From Gammaproteobacteria bacterium (GTDB taxonomy: Bacteria > Pseudomonadota > Gammaproteobacteria > PIWD01), in NCBI GenBank assembly GCA_003354005.1, contig PIWD01000005.1, positions 1 to 54,199 of the forward strand: a DNA stretch of 54,199 bases, read 5' to 3'. Shown in pieces: positions 18,470 to 26,780 of this stretch (position 1 is the first letter of the stretch; each line of letters begins with the position of its first letter). Both the position numbers and the translations under genes were made by a program. The notes beneath the pieces are model-generated. The model searched no databases, had not been told where the DNA came from, and worked only from the letters and a program-made list of their open reading frames with translations.

Positions 18470-19381
18470 GTGTTGCAAGGTAGTTTAGTTTCTTTGGTCA
18501 CGCCGATGCGTGGTGATGGTACGCTGGATCTTAATAGTTTTGATAAGCTGATCGAGTGGCATATTAATCAGGGGACGCAGGCGTTTGTCATTCTTGATAC
18601 GACAGGTGAAGCTGTAGCGTTGTCTGCTGAAGAAAAAGCAATGATCATTCGGAAAGTGCTGGAGGTAACTAAAAATCGTATCCCAGTTATTGCAGGCACG
18701 GGTTGTGCCTCAACAAGTGATACGGTACGTTTAACCAAACATGCTAGTGAATTAGGTGTTGATGCTTGTTTGGTAGTAACACCCTATTACAATAGGCCAA
18801 CGCAAGAAGGGCTTTATTTACATTACGAATTAGTTGCTAAGTCAGTTGACGTACCGATTATTCTTTACAATGAACCCAATCGGACTGGTTGTGACTTATT
18901 ACCAGCAACTGTAGCTCAGCTAGCAGCTATTCCTAACATCATTGGCTTAAAAGAAACCAATGGTGGTATTGAGCGTATAAAAGAGTTGCGTGATTATTGT
19001 AACGGTGCCATTCAACTGTACAGTGGTGATGATACAACAGCATGTGATTTTATCTTTGGGAGTGCTGATGGTGTGATATCGGTCACTGCTAATCTAGCAC
19101 CTAGCCTCATGCACCATATGTGTGATGCAGCATTGGATGGCCGTCGTGATGAAGCAACTGAATTACAACAGCAATTAGCACCTCTTCATCAGGCATTACT
19201 TGTGGGATCAAGCCCCATAGCTGTCAAATGGGCACTGCATGCCATGGGTTTAATCCCTTCAGGGATTCGATTACCTTTAACATCACTGGATTCAAGATTT
19301 CATGATGAATTGCGTAACAGATTAAATGATTTAGATATTTTCGATACATTGCTAGAAAAACAAAATGAGGTCATCGGTTAA
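18470..19381 (+). CDS. dapA: 4-hydroxy-tetrahydrodipicolinate synthase
   Basis: DapA condenses pyruvate with aspartate semialdehyde, the committed step to diaminopimelate and lysine. The 303-residue TIM barrel shows the Schiff-base lysine in GLKETN, the catalytic tyrosine in TPYYNRPTQEGLYLHY and an arginine in YNEPNRTGCD. The start is GTG 18470 after GGAG about 11 bases upstream; TTG 18473 is possible. The next genes are a lipoprotein and purC, the gammaproteobacterial dapA-bamC-purC order. Confidence 0.96.
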   Translation: MLQGSLVSLVTPMRGDGTLDLNSFDKLIEWHINQGTQAFVILDTTGEAVALSAEEKAMIIRKVLEVTKNRIPVIAGTGCASTSDTVRLTKHASELGVDACLVVTPYYNRPTQEGLYLHYELVAKSVDVPIILYNEPNRTGCDLLPATVAQLAAIPNIIGLKETNGGIERIKELRDYCNGAIQLYSGDDTTACDFIFGSADGVISVTANLAPSLMHHMCDAALDGRRDEATELQQQLAPLHQALLVGSSPIAVKWALHAMGLIPSGIRLPLTSLDSRFHDELRNRLNDLDIFDTLLEKQNEVIG

Positions 19382-19664
19382 CATGTATCACACTAGCCAT
19401 TTAATACCTATCTTACTGTTGTGTAGCTTGATTGGGGCATGTAAGACAATGCACTACTCACAAGATGTATCACTGCTACAAGCACAACAGGGTGTCGCAT
19501 TAAAAATTCCTGATGTTATGCAGGATTTTAAGGGTGAGGATTATTACCCTGTCCCTCAAATAAAGGGATTGTCAACTGGTAAAAAGGTTAAAAAAATCCC
19601 TATCCTACCGCCTGGGTTAGCAAAAGTCGTAGCATTTTCTACTGTAAACCAGTCACTTGTTTAA
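19365..19664 (+). CDS. Small lipoprotein, candidate minimal BamC (lasso region only)
   Basis: This 99-residue product has a lipoprotein signal with lipobox LIGAC (Cys26), giving a mature chain of about 74 residues. The mature part has the pattern of the unstructured N-terminal BamC segment that wraps BamD: xLxIPxxM, GEDYYPVP and ILPPGLA. It lies exactly where bamC sits, between dapA and purC. The two helix-grip domains of normal BamC (about 340 residues) are absent, and no relic of them is seen before purC. ATG 19365 overlaps dapA and supplies an N-terminal Arg; ATG 19383 is the alternative, with a distant GAGG. The BamC assignment is inferred from position and pattern. Confidence 0.65.
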   Translation: MRSSVNMYHTSHLIPILLLCSLIGACKTMHYSQDVSLLQAQQGVALKIPDVMQDFKGEDYYPVPQIKGLSTGKKVKKIPILPPGLAKVVAFSTVNQSLV

Positions 19665-19694
19665 CTTGCCATCAATACAGAAGGAGTACATTTG

Positions 19695-20408
19695 ATGAAA
19701 AAAAAATCTGAATTATTGTATCATGGTAAAACAAAATCTTTGTATGCAACCGATGAGCCAGATTATCTAGTCGCTAAATTTAATGATGATATAACGGCCT
19801 TTAATCAAAAAAAACATGCCATTATTGAGGGCAAAGGTTCATTTAGCAATCATTTCAATGCTTTTATAATGCAAAAACTGAAAGAAGAAGGTGTTGATAA
19901 CCATTTTCAAAGTAAATTGTCTGAAAATCAATCAATCATCAAGCATTTAAAAATGCTGCCCATTGAGTGTATTGTAAGAAACCGTGCTGCAGGCAGCTTT
20001 TGTAAGCGTTTTGGTATCGAAAAAGGGCAAATCCTCGATCCAGCCACCTTTGAATTTTGCCTAAAGGATGATGCACTCAGTGACCCAATGATCAACGAAT
20101 CAATCTTATTAACACTCAATCTAGCAACAAAAGGCCAAATTGCAGCGGTCAAGAAAATAAGCCAAAGGGTTAATAACATCTTAGAGCCACTCTTTGATGA
20201 TTCTCAATTTATCTTAGTTGACTATAAACTAGAGTTTGGACTATTTCATGGCGCAATCCTATTAGGAGATGAATTCACTCTTGATACTTGTCGTATTTGG
20301 GATCATGACACTAAAGAAATATTCGATAAAGACCGCTTTCGTGAAGATTTAGAGGGTGGCGTTATGCCTTTCTACCATGAAGTGGCCAGACGAGTCGGTC
20401 TGAGATGA
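19695..20408 (+). CDS. purC: Phosphoribosylaminoimidazole-succinocarboxamide synthase (SAICAR synthase)
   Basis: PurC joins CAIR and aspartate using ATP in purine synthesis. The 237-residue protein shows the N-terminal ATP-grasp-like part (LLYHGKTKSLYATD, KFNDDITAFN), the substrate loop IECIVRNRAAGSFCKRFG, and LVDYKLEFG followed by LGDEFTLDTCRIWD near the C-terminus. ATG 19695 is nine bases after AAGGAG; the preceding TTG would add only one residue. It converges on the orphan membrane gene, whose stop is 2 bp away. Confidence 0.97.
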   Translation: MKKKSELLYHGKTKSLYATDEPDYLVAKFNDDITAFNQKKHAIIEGKGSFSNHFNAFIMQKLKEEGVDNHFQSKLSENQSIIKHLKMLPIECIVRNRAAGSFCKRFGIEKGQILDPATFEFCLKDDALSDPMINESILLTLNLATKGQIAAVKKISQRVNNILEPLFDDSQFILVDYKLEFGLFHGAILLGDEFTLDTCRIWDHDTKEIFDKDRFREDLEGGVMPFYHEVARRVGLR

Positions 20409-20410
20409 AT

Positions 20411-21319
20411 TTACATTTTATACGACACCGTCATATGATTACTACCTCCTTCAACTAGATTATTAAGATTCTTATCAACACTACTACCAACTGGCATACT
20501 ACTACTATGAAGTATGAGGCAACTTCTGTCACGGTAGACAAGTACGATCTCATGTTCTTTTTTATAATTTATACAAATCGATCTCGCATTAACTTCACTA
20601 AATTTGCAGAATAAGCTAATTGATACGCTTTCTACATATACCAGATAAGCACTCAAAGCTGTAAAAATAATCCCTAGCACAACTGCCAAAAAAATTGGTA
20701 TAAACGTAGAACCATAATATGCGAAGTAATATACTACCACAATGGCAAGTACTACCACAATGGCAAGCAGAATTAGACATAAATAACCAGTAATATGATT
20801 GTCCCTGGCCGTAGTATCATTAGCATGATTTTCTTTAACGAGCTGCAGAATGTAATAAAAGTTCACAAAAATGATAATTATGATGAATCCCAAAATAGGC
20901 CAAACTAACATACTAGGAATCATACTTAAGCTAATAAATACTATAGGAATAACCTGTAGTTTCAAAAGGATGCCCATGATCACCATTACAACTGTACTAA
21001 CCAATAGCATATATTTTTCCTGGTGAACAGTAGGATTAAAAATATACTTCATATTCTCCCTAACCCTTCCAACTAACCCAATATTCTCTTTAATTCCAAT
21101 TTTTACTGGGGCAAGGCAACTCACAATACATGCTGCAAACAAACTCCCTGCACCCAAAAACAGCATTACAGGTAACATCGTAGGTGACAATACGACTCCA
21201 AATAAAAAAAGCATCACTAATATTGTCATACCTAAACTAGCAAATAAATACAACCAACATAAGAATCGTCTTATTGCTTGTCTAATAATTTTCATAATCA
21301 TATCTACTATCAATTTCAT
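20411..21319 (-). CDS. Orphan multi-pass membrane protein
   Basis: The product is about 302 residues from ATG 21319 and matches no family I recognise. It has a basic N-terminus, then about six hydrophobic spans arranged as three pairs, near residues 20-70, 103-155 and 180-232. A soluble tail of about 75 residues follows, containing short beta-like stretches (EIVLVYRDRSCLIL). An in-frame 18-bp tandem duplication encodes LAIVVV twice inside one span. No clear ribosome binding site is visible; GTG 21331 or internal Met codons may be used. Function unknown. Confidence 0.6.
   Translation of the reverse strand: MKLIVDMIMKIIRQAIRRFLCWLYLFASLGMTILVMLFLFGVVLSPTMLPVMLFLGAGSLFAACIVSCLAPVKIGIKENIGLVGRVRENMKYIFNPTVHQEKYMLLVSTVVMVIMGILLKLQVIPIVFISLSMIPSMLVWPILGFIIIIIFVNFYYILQLVKENHANDTTARDNHITGYLCLILLAIVVVLAIVVVYYFAYYGSTFIPIFLAVVLGIIFTALSAYLVYVESVSISLFCKFSEVNARSICINYKKEHEIVLVYRDRSCLILHSSSMPVGSSVDKNLNNLVEGGSNHMTVSYKM
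20733..20768. repeat. 18-bp in-frame tandem duplication in the orphan membrane gene
   Basis: Units 20733-20750 and 20751-20768 (ACTACCACAATGGCAAG plus T or C) are near identical. They encode the hexapeptide LAIVVV twice on the minus strand, lengthening a membrane span. Confidence 0.8.
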
Positions 21320-21331
21320 ACATGTATACAC

Positions 21332-21771
21332 TGCCCCGCCACCACTAAACAGTCGCTAACTGTTCTAGCGTAGGATTCTTGCGACCCATAGATGTCTGAC
21401 TACAACCACCTTTAGAGCATAACAGGCTTGCTGCACCCATGGTTGTGTGGGAACTGCTTTACACAAATGCTTTGCCCAAACGCATCAACCAATAGCAAAC
21501 TCTTTTATATTCTTAGCTGCTAAGTCATACTATCCATCTACACCCAAACATCAAGGTTACTCAATGCCATTCTGGGTGAAGAATTCCGTAAATACTACTT
21601 GTACCATTGTTCTATGAAAATATCAAGCAATATCCAGGAGCTCCTGAATCCGAAAATATTTCTTAAGCTTCTGTTTCACCTTAGCATCCTCAGTTATTGT
21701 GAAAAATAAAATTAGAATACCCTGTTATCCCTTACTTAATAAGGATAAATCTATTCATTGGGAACTACTGC
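21332..21771. other. 440-bp stretch without an intact gene, probably decayed coding DNA
   Basis: No intact gene of normal size is present. On the minus strand several short open stretches look protein-like but are broken by stops and frame changes. Examples are EDAKVKQKLKKYFRIQELL, ending at a TGA near 21632; MVQVVFTEFFTQNGIE; and SLLLVDAFGQSICVKQF, which runs into the 31-codon frame at 21345-21440. This is what a degraded gene or insertion sequence would leave, but no transposase motif is identifiable. Confidence 0.4.
21345..21440 (-). pseudogene. 31-codon open frame, probable gene fragment
   Basis: ATG 21440 to TAG 21345 encodes 31 residues (MGAASLLCSKGGCSQTSMGR...LEQLATV). It lacks a ribosome binding site and is joined, with a frame change, to an upstream open stretch (SLLLVDAFGQSICVKQF). 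It is more likely the C-terminal remnant of a decayed gene than a live small protein. Confidence 0.3.
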
Positions 21772-22524
21772 TTAGTATTGCATATTTTTAGAATGCACCG
21801 CTCTTGCACAACACCATATATCAATCTGTTTAATACCCTGTTCATAAAGCAGTTGAGAAAGCACATTACAAGTAGATCCAGTCGTCATAACATCATCAAT
21901 AATAGCTACATGCCCAACCCCAACATTAATAGCCCCCCTAATCTCAAAGGCTTGTTGAATATTTTTTTCACGTTGTAAAGCTGATAATTGCGCCTGCGGT
22001 CTTGTATGACGGATACGTCGACAAACATTTGGCTGCAATGTAATATCCAAGCATTTGCTAACAATACGTGCAATTTCAAGTGCTTGATTATAGCCACGTT
22101 GTCGAAGGCGTTTGACATGTAATGGCATTGGGATAATAAGTTGTGGCAGTAGTTCATTAGAATATATTTTCTCAACATGTTCGCTGAGTATCTGACCCAA
22201 CCAAGTAGCAACAGCAAGTTGACCATTAAATTTTAATTCCTTAATGAAGCTACTAATTGGCTCTTCATAGTGAAATAATGCAATTGTTCGCGTAAAATAA
22301 AACTTGTTTTTAAAGCAGGCAGGGCAAGGCGTAGGTTCTGAAATCGTTTGCTTATCAATTGGGTAAGAACATTTGGGGCAAGTATCTTGCAACCAGGCTA
22401 AGCTTTGTTCGCAATCCTTACATAAGGCTCGGTCGCTGATGTGTTGGCATAATAAACAGTGATGGGGTAATAAAAATTTATTAAAAAACTGACGGTATGC
22501 CTGAATTAAAATTCTATAGATCAT
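21772..22524 (-). CDS. comF: ComF/GntX family phosphoribosyltransferase-like protein
   Basis: ComF proteins are linked to DNA uptake in competent bacteria; the Escherichia coli relative GntX is linked to use of DNA as a nutrient. The 250-residue protein has an N-terminal zinc-finger region with CLLC, CKDC, CPKC and CPAC pairs (about residues 23-73). The C-terminal type I phosphoribosyltransferase fold has the PRPP loop VAIIDDVMTTGST at about 210-222. ATG 22524 lies four bases after AGGAG. It is divergent from bioC, as in several gammaproteobacteria. Confidence 0.92.
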   Translation of the reverse strand: MIYRILIQAYRQFFNKFLLPHHCLLCQHISDRALCKDCEQSLAWLQDTCPKCSYPIDKQTISEPTPCPACFKNKFYFTRTIALFHYEEPISSFIKELKFNGQLAVATWLGQILSEHVEKIYSNELLPQLIIPMPLHVKRLRQRGYNQALEIARIVSKCLDITLQPNVCRRIRHTRPQAQLSALQREKNIQQAFEIRGAINVGVGHVAIIDDVMTTGSTCNVLSQLLYEQGIKQIDIWCCARAVHSKNMQY

Positions 22525-22587
22525 GTATCTCCTGGCTGGGAATAAATCAACATCAGTATAACAGTACTTAAAAAAGGAATGATAACC

Positions 22588-23430
22588 GTGAAATTAGTAC
22601 ATGATGTCATTGAGCAGTCGTTTGGCCGTGCTGCTACACACTACGATGCAGCGGCTGTATTGCAGTATGAAGTTGGTGGACGTTTGATTGAACAACTCAA
22701 CTGGTTGCGTCATGATCAGCCTGCAAACCTAGTTGATTTGGGTGCGGGTACAGGTTATTTAACAAAACAATTACAGCAACGTTACCCACAAGCGAATACA
22801 ATCGCTGTTGACCTCGCACAAGATATGCTGCATTACGCACGTCAACATCACCTGAACAATACCCTCACACATTGTATTTGTGCAAATGCATCACAACTTC
22901 CCTTGCTTCACCATAGCATTGAGCTTATTTTTTCCAATCTGATGATGCAATGGTGTAACGACTTACCAAGTGTCTTTGCTGAAATACAGCGCGTATTGAA
23001 ACCTGGAGGGATGTTTCTTTTCTCTACGTTTGGACCAGATACATTATTTGAGCTGCGTGATAGCTGGTCTAAGGTCGATGATTATCCCCATACAAACCAT
23101 TTCTTAGACCTACACGCAATCGGAGATTTATTGCTGGCTGGTCATTGGAAAGACCCAGTGGTTAATACGGAAAAAATAACTTTGCATTACAGTACGGTAA
23201 AGCAAGCATTATCTGATTTACGTCATGTTGGCGTTAAAAATACACGAAACGACCGGCAAACAGGCTTGACAGGACGGAAAAAATGGCAAAGTTTCCTTGA
23301 GCATTATGAAAATTATCGTACCGCAGAAGGGCAATTACCACTAACCTATGACATCATCTACGGTCATGCACTTGCACCACAGGAAGACAATAGTGTTCCC
23401 ATTAATCAACTAACCTGGTTACGCTCTTAG
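22588..23430 (+). CDS. bioC: Malonyl-ACP O-methyltransferase BioC
   Basis: BioC methylates the free carboxyl of malonyl-ACP so that fatty acid synthesis can build the pimeloyl moiety of biotin. The 280-residue protein is a class I SAM methyltransferase: motif I VDLGAGTGYL at about 50, the acidic residue in IAVDLAQDML, and SNLMMQWCND and VLKPGGMFLFSTFGPDTL, all typical of BioC. The start is GTG 22588, nine bases after AAGGA; the ATG at 22579 overlaps that site and is unlikely. No other biotin genes are in the window. Confidence 0.93.
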   Translation: MKLVHDVIEQSFGRAATHYDAAAVLQYEVGGRLIEQLNWLRHDQPANLVDLGAGTGYLTKQLQQRYPQANTIAVDLAQDMLHYARQHHLNNTLTHCICANASQLPLLHHSIELIFSNLMMQWCNDLPSVFAEIQRVLKPGGMFLFSTFGPDTLFELRDSWSKVDDYPHTNHFLDLHAIGDLLLAGHWKDPVVNTEKITLHYSTVKQALSDLRHVGVKNTRNDRQTGLTGRKKWQSFLEHYENYRTAEGQLPLTYDIIYGHALAPQEDNSVPINQLTWLRS

Positions 23431-23646
23431 CTTAACTCCAGCATAATAGAATCAGTATTCATCCTTAGTTACAAAAAATAATGACACCTCTATCCCACAT
23501 CGTGTCAATTTTTCCATCAAATCAGACCGCTATACCCCACACCACATATTTGGCATTTTTATAACTAAGTAAAGCTGGAAAAGTTTGACAAAAAATCAAT
23601 AAAAAGTATGCCCGAAAGGGGTAGCTCTATTTGAATAAGCACTTAT

Positions 23647-23677
23647 GAAAATCAAGTGAGCAACTCACATCCCTTGA
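23647..23677 (-). terminator. Candidate terminator of the alpha operon (after rplQ)
   Basis: On the minus strand, TCAA-GGGAT-GTGAG-TTG-CTCAC-TTGA forms a bulged hairpin followed by TTTTC, starting 8 bp past the rplQ stop. The stem is modest, but the location at the end of the 30-kb block fits. Confidence 0.4.
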
Positions 23678-23684
23678 CTCCTAC

Positions 23685-24071
23685 TTAAGAAGTCTCAACA
23701 TCCTCCAGTTTTTCCCCATAATCAACAAACTGTACAATGGCCATCGGCGCTTGATCACCAGAACGATGAGCACATTTTAATATCCGTAGATAACCCCCTG
23801 GACGCTCCTTAAAATGTGGACCCAATTCATTAAACAACTTAAGCATTGCTTCTCTATTTCGCAATCTTGCAAATATCAACCGCTTGTTGTGACAGGTGTC
23901 AACTTTAGCTCGTGTGATCAATGGCTCAATAAACCGACGTAGCTCTTTTGCCTTCGGTAATGTCGTACGGATAGTATTATGACAGCACAAGTTAACCGCC
24001 AAATTACGGAATAATGACCTGCGATGACTACTTGTTCGACCTAAATGACGATGTGCATAACGATGTCGCAT
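23685..24071 (-). CDS. rplQ: Large subunit ribosomal protein bL17
   Basis: L17 lies near the peptide exit region of the 50S subunit. The 128-residue protein starts with the standard [17 protein letters not shown] and contains [25 protein letters not shown]. It is the last gene of the alpha operon, 30 bp after rpoA, and GAGAG precedes its ATG. Confidence 0.97.
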   Translation of the reverse strand: MRHRYAHRHLGRTSSHRRSLFRNLAVNLCCHNTIRTTLPKAKELRRFIEPLITRAKVDTCHNKRLIFARLRNREAMLKLFNELGPHFKERPGGYLRILKCAHRSGDQAPMAIVQFVDYGEKLEDVETS

Positions 24072-24101
24072 AATTTTCTCTCAATAAATAAAGAAGACCC
24101 C

Positions 24102-25136
24102 CTAGCCTTCATCACTTTCATCCACGCTACCCTTGCAAGCATCACGACGTGATGCCCAATTGTCTACTTTCATACCTAAATGTAAACCATAACCTTCTAG
24201 CACTTTTTCAATCAATCCAATAGTTATCTTGCCCAAATTAGGTGTGCGTATTAAATCACTCCTGCTACGCTGCACTAGGTCACCAATATAATGAATATTC
24301 TCTGCCCTCAAACAATTAGAAGCACGCGCAGTCAACTCTAAGTCACCAATAGGACGCAGAAATGACGGATTAAGCTCTTCTTCTACAGACTCCTTCTCCT
24401 CGTCAGGCTCCAGTGTAAAGGTTGAAAAAGCAAGCAACTGTTGGTGTAAAATACTTGCAGCACAACGTATAGCCTCTTGTGGCCCCAGTGCCCCATTAGT
24501 TTCAAGATCAAGAATCAACTTATCCAAGTCCGTGCGTTTGCCAACACGTGTATTTTCAACTCGATACACAAAACGCCTGACTGGGCTAAATGAAGCATCA
24601 AGTAATAGGCGACCAATTACCTGTTCCTCCTCTAAACTCGCATCATTTGCCATCGAGAGAGCTGGCACATAACCTCGCCCTAAGGCAACTTCTAATTCCA
24701 TTTCAAAGTTATAACCCTTCGCTAAAGTCGCAATATGATGCTCAGGATTAATTATATCAACACCAGCAACAGGCTTAATATCACCCGCAAGAATTGGACC
24801 CAGTTTACTTTTCTTCAAAACAAGCTTCGTATTTTCTTCACGATGTAATTTAATCGCTAACCCTTTCAAATTCAGAAGTATGTCAATAACATCCTCAGAA
24901 ACACCAGGAACAGTGCTGTATTCATGTAAAACATCTTTAATCTGAACCGAAACAACAGCAGCGCCCGGGATTGAAGAAAGGAAAATACGACGTAATGGCG
25001 CACCTAAGGTATGACCAAAACCACGCTCAAAAGGCCCTAATTCAATTGTGTAATGATTATGTCCAATTTTTTTAACAATAGCCTCTTCTGGCGTTAAAAA
25101 CTTTGAATAAATATGCTTATAAATATCTTCTGCCAC
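24102..25136 (-). CDS. rpoA: RNA polymerase alpha subunit
   Basis: Alpha dimerises to nucleate polymerase assembly. The 344-residue protein is about 15 longer than the Escherichia coli one. The N-terminal domain (about 1-235) has PFERGFGHTLGAPLRRIFLSS. The C-terminal domain (about 260-335) keeps the key DNA-binding Arg in LTARASNC, but RTPNLGKITIGLIEK replaces GKKSLTEIK. The positions equivalent to K298, S299 and E302 are therefore Ile304, Thr305 and Leu308, so recognition of upstream promoter DNA may differ. An acidic linker (EPDEEKESVEEE) joins the domains. Confidence 0.98.
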   Translation of the reverse strand: MAEDIYKHIYSKFLTPEEAIVKKIGHNHYTIELGPFERGFGHTLGAPLRRIFLSSIPGAAVVSVQIKDVLHEYSTVPGVSEDVIDILLNLKGLAIKLHREENTKLVLKKSKLGPILAGDIKPVAGVDIINPEHHIATLAKGYNFEMELEVALGRGYVPALSMANDASLEEEQVIGRLLLDASFSPVRRFVYRVENTRVGKRTDLDKLILDLETNGALGPQEAIRCAASILHQQLLAFSTFTLEPDEEKESVEEELNPSFLRPIGDLELTARASNCLRAENIHYIGDLVQRSRSDLIRTPNLGKITIGLIEKVLEGYGLHLGMKVDNWASRRDACKGSVDESDEG

Positions 25137-25147
25137 GGGTACACCTC

Positions 25148-25762
25148 TTACTTAGAATATAACTCAACTACCAAATTTGGTTTAAACTCAGGTGGTAACT
25201 TATCCAATTCTGGATAACCTGTAAATATCCCTGAGACTTCTTCTACATTAATTTCAAGCCAAGAAGCACCTGCACTCTGCTCTGCAAGTTGCAGTGCAGC
25301 TTGAATACGTAGTTGCTTCTTACTGCGATCCGATACACTAACAACATCACCTGGTTTGACCAAATAAGAAGGGATGTCAACTTTAGAGCCATTCACTAAT
25401 AAGGAACCATGTGAAACTAATTGACGTGCCTCAGCTCGCGTACAAGCAAACCCCATACGATAAACAACATTATCCAAACGCGACTCCAATAAACGCAATA
25501 AATTAGCACTTGTTGCACCCTCAAGCCTCGCCGCTTCTTTTACATAAGCACGTAACTTCCCTTCACGAATATTATAGTAATGACGAATCATCTGCTTTTT
25601 TCTTAACTGCTCACCATAATCCGATGTTCTTGTAATACGTTGACCACCTGGTAGTACGCTATGCTTGCATTTTTGATCGTGCAGACGTATACCACTCTTA
25701 AGCGACAAATCAACTTGTTCACGTCTCGATAAACGACACTTAGACCCTATATATTTTCCCAT
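25148..25762 (-). CDS. rpsD: Small subunit ribosomal protein uS4
   Basis: S4 nucleates 30S assembly on 16S rRNA and represses the alpha operon in Escherichia coli. The 204-residue product begins [15 protein letters not shown]. The S4 RNA-binding domain is at about 93-155 ([20 protein letters not shown]). The frame is open 19 codons further upstream into rpsK, but ATG 25762 gives the family start. Confidence 0.97.
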   Translation of the reverse strand: MGKYIGSKCRLSRREQVDLSLKSGIRLHDQKCKHSVLPGGQRITRTSDYGEQLRKKQMIRHYYNIREGKLRAYVKEAARLEGATSANLLRLLESRLDNVVYRMGFACTRAEARQLVSHGSLLVNGSKVDIPSYLVKPGDVVSVSDRSKKQLRIQAALQLAEQSAGASWLEINVEEVSGIFTGYPELDKLPPEFKPNLVVELYSK

Positions 25763-25772
25763 TCCGATACCC

Positions 25773-26168
25773 CTACGCCCGTCTTTTCTTCTTAGGTGTG
25801 CACCCATTATGCGGTGCACGCGTTCTATCCGTCAATTTGCTGACTCTAAGCCCATCAATGCTATCAATCATACGGACAGCATCACGCCCAGAACCAGGCC
25901 CTTTTATAAGTACTTCAACAACCTTTACACCCCACTCTACAACTTGCTTCGCAACCGTATCAACCACTAATCTAGAAGCAAATGGAGTGCTCTTTCTAGC
26001 ACCCTTAAAACCACAGCTTCCAGAACTAGCCCAACACAATGTATTCCCCTTCATGTCAGTCGCAGTGACAATGGTATTGTTAAAGTTTGTTACAACAAAA
26101 AGTAAAGCCCGCTCAGAAACTTTACGCTTACTCCTCTTTACTTTTTTTACTTTATCCGTCATAGCCAT
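25773..26168 (-). CDS. rpsK: Small subunit ribosomal protein uS11
   Basis: S11 forms part of the 30S platform near the E site. The 131-residue protein has a basic N-terminal extension and the family core [21 protein letters not shown] and [12 protein letters not shown], ending [14 protein letters not shown]. It lies between rpsM and rpsD in the alpha operon. Confidence 0.97.
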   Translation of the reverse strand: MAMTDKVKKVKRSKRKVSERALLFVVTNFNNTIVTATDMKGNTLCWASSGSCGFKGARKSTPFASRLVVDTVAKQVVEWGVKVVEVLIKGPGSGRDAVRMIDSIDGLRVSKLTDRTRAPHNGCTPKKKRRA

Positions 26169-26183
26169 AAAAATAGTATCCTC

Positions 26184-26534
26184 TTATTTACGATGTTGCT
26201 TCCGTCGCGTTCTTGAGTTCGTTCTTGTACGTTGACCACGTACAGGCAAATTACGTCGGTGTCGCAAACCACGATAACAAGCAATATCAGTGAGACGCTT
26301 GATGTTCATCGCTACCATACGCCTCAAATCACCCTCAATCTCACCGCACTTAGAAACTTCTTTTCGGATGATATTTAATTGATCTTCCGCTAGATCCTTC
26401 ACTTTAGTCTCTGGATCAATTTGAGCCCGCTTACAAATTAGACGCGCCCTTGTCGAACCAATACCATAAATAGCCTGTAACCCAATTAAAATATGCTTCC
26501 TCACTGGGATATTAACACCTACTATACGTGGCAC
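26184..26534 (-). CDS. rpsM: Small subunit ribosomal protein uS13
   Basis: S13 sits in the 30S head and contacts S19 and P-site tRNA. The 116-residue protein contains the helix-two-turn-helix [12 protein letters not shown] and the basic tail [13 protein letters not shown]. The start is GTG 26534, seven bases after AGGAG, yielding [10 protein letters not shown]. The ATG eight codons upstream lies before that ribosome binding site and is rejected. Confidence 0.95.
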   Translation of the reverse strand: MPRIVGVNIPVRKHILIGLQAIYGIGSTRARLICKRAQIDPETKVKDLAEDQLNIIRKEVSKCGEIEGDLRRMVAMNIKRLTDIACYRGLRHRRNLPVRGQRTRTNSRTRRKQHRK

Positions 26535-26643
26535 TCTTCTTCTCCTATCTTGTTCCAACTATGCCATCTATCAAACATTCATTAAACAGACGCACCAAAA
26601 AGCACACAGGATAACCTTTATTTAAACAAAAATCAACAAGCTA

Positions 26644-26757
26644 CTAGCCTTGACGTTGTTTATGACGCTTTTGTTTGCAAATAACCCGCACATGCCCCCG
26701 CCGTCTTATAATACGACAATCACGACAAATCTTTTTTACTGAAGCCGAAACTTTCAT
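26644..26757 (-). CDS. rpmJ: Large subunit ribosomal protein bL36
   Basis: L36 has 37 residues, starting [15 protein letters not shown]. It is the zinc-binding form, with Cys11, Cys14, Cys27 and His32 all present. It lies between secY and rpsM as usual. Confidence 0.95.
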   Translation of the reverse strand: MKVSASVKKICRDCRIIRRRGHVRVICKQKRHKQRQG

Positions 26758-26780
26758 TATTCTTCTCCTTTACGATCATT

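Noticed and set aside
23608-23622. CCCGAAAGGGG hairpin between bioC and rplQ as a terminator
   Set aside because: The stem is short and far from both stops; the bulged hairpin at 23647-23677 is a better candidate for rplQ.
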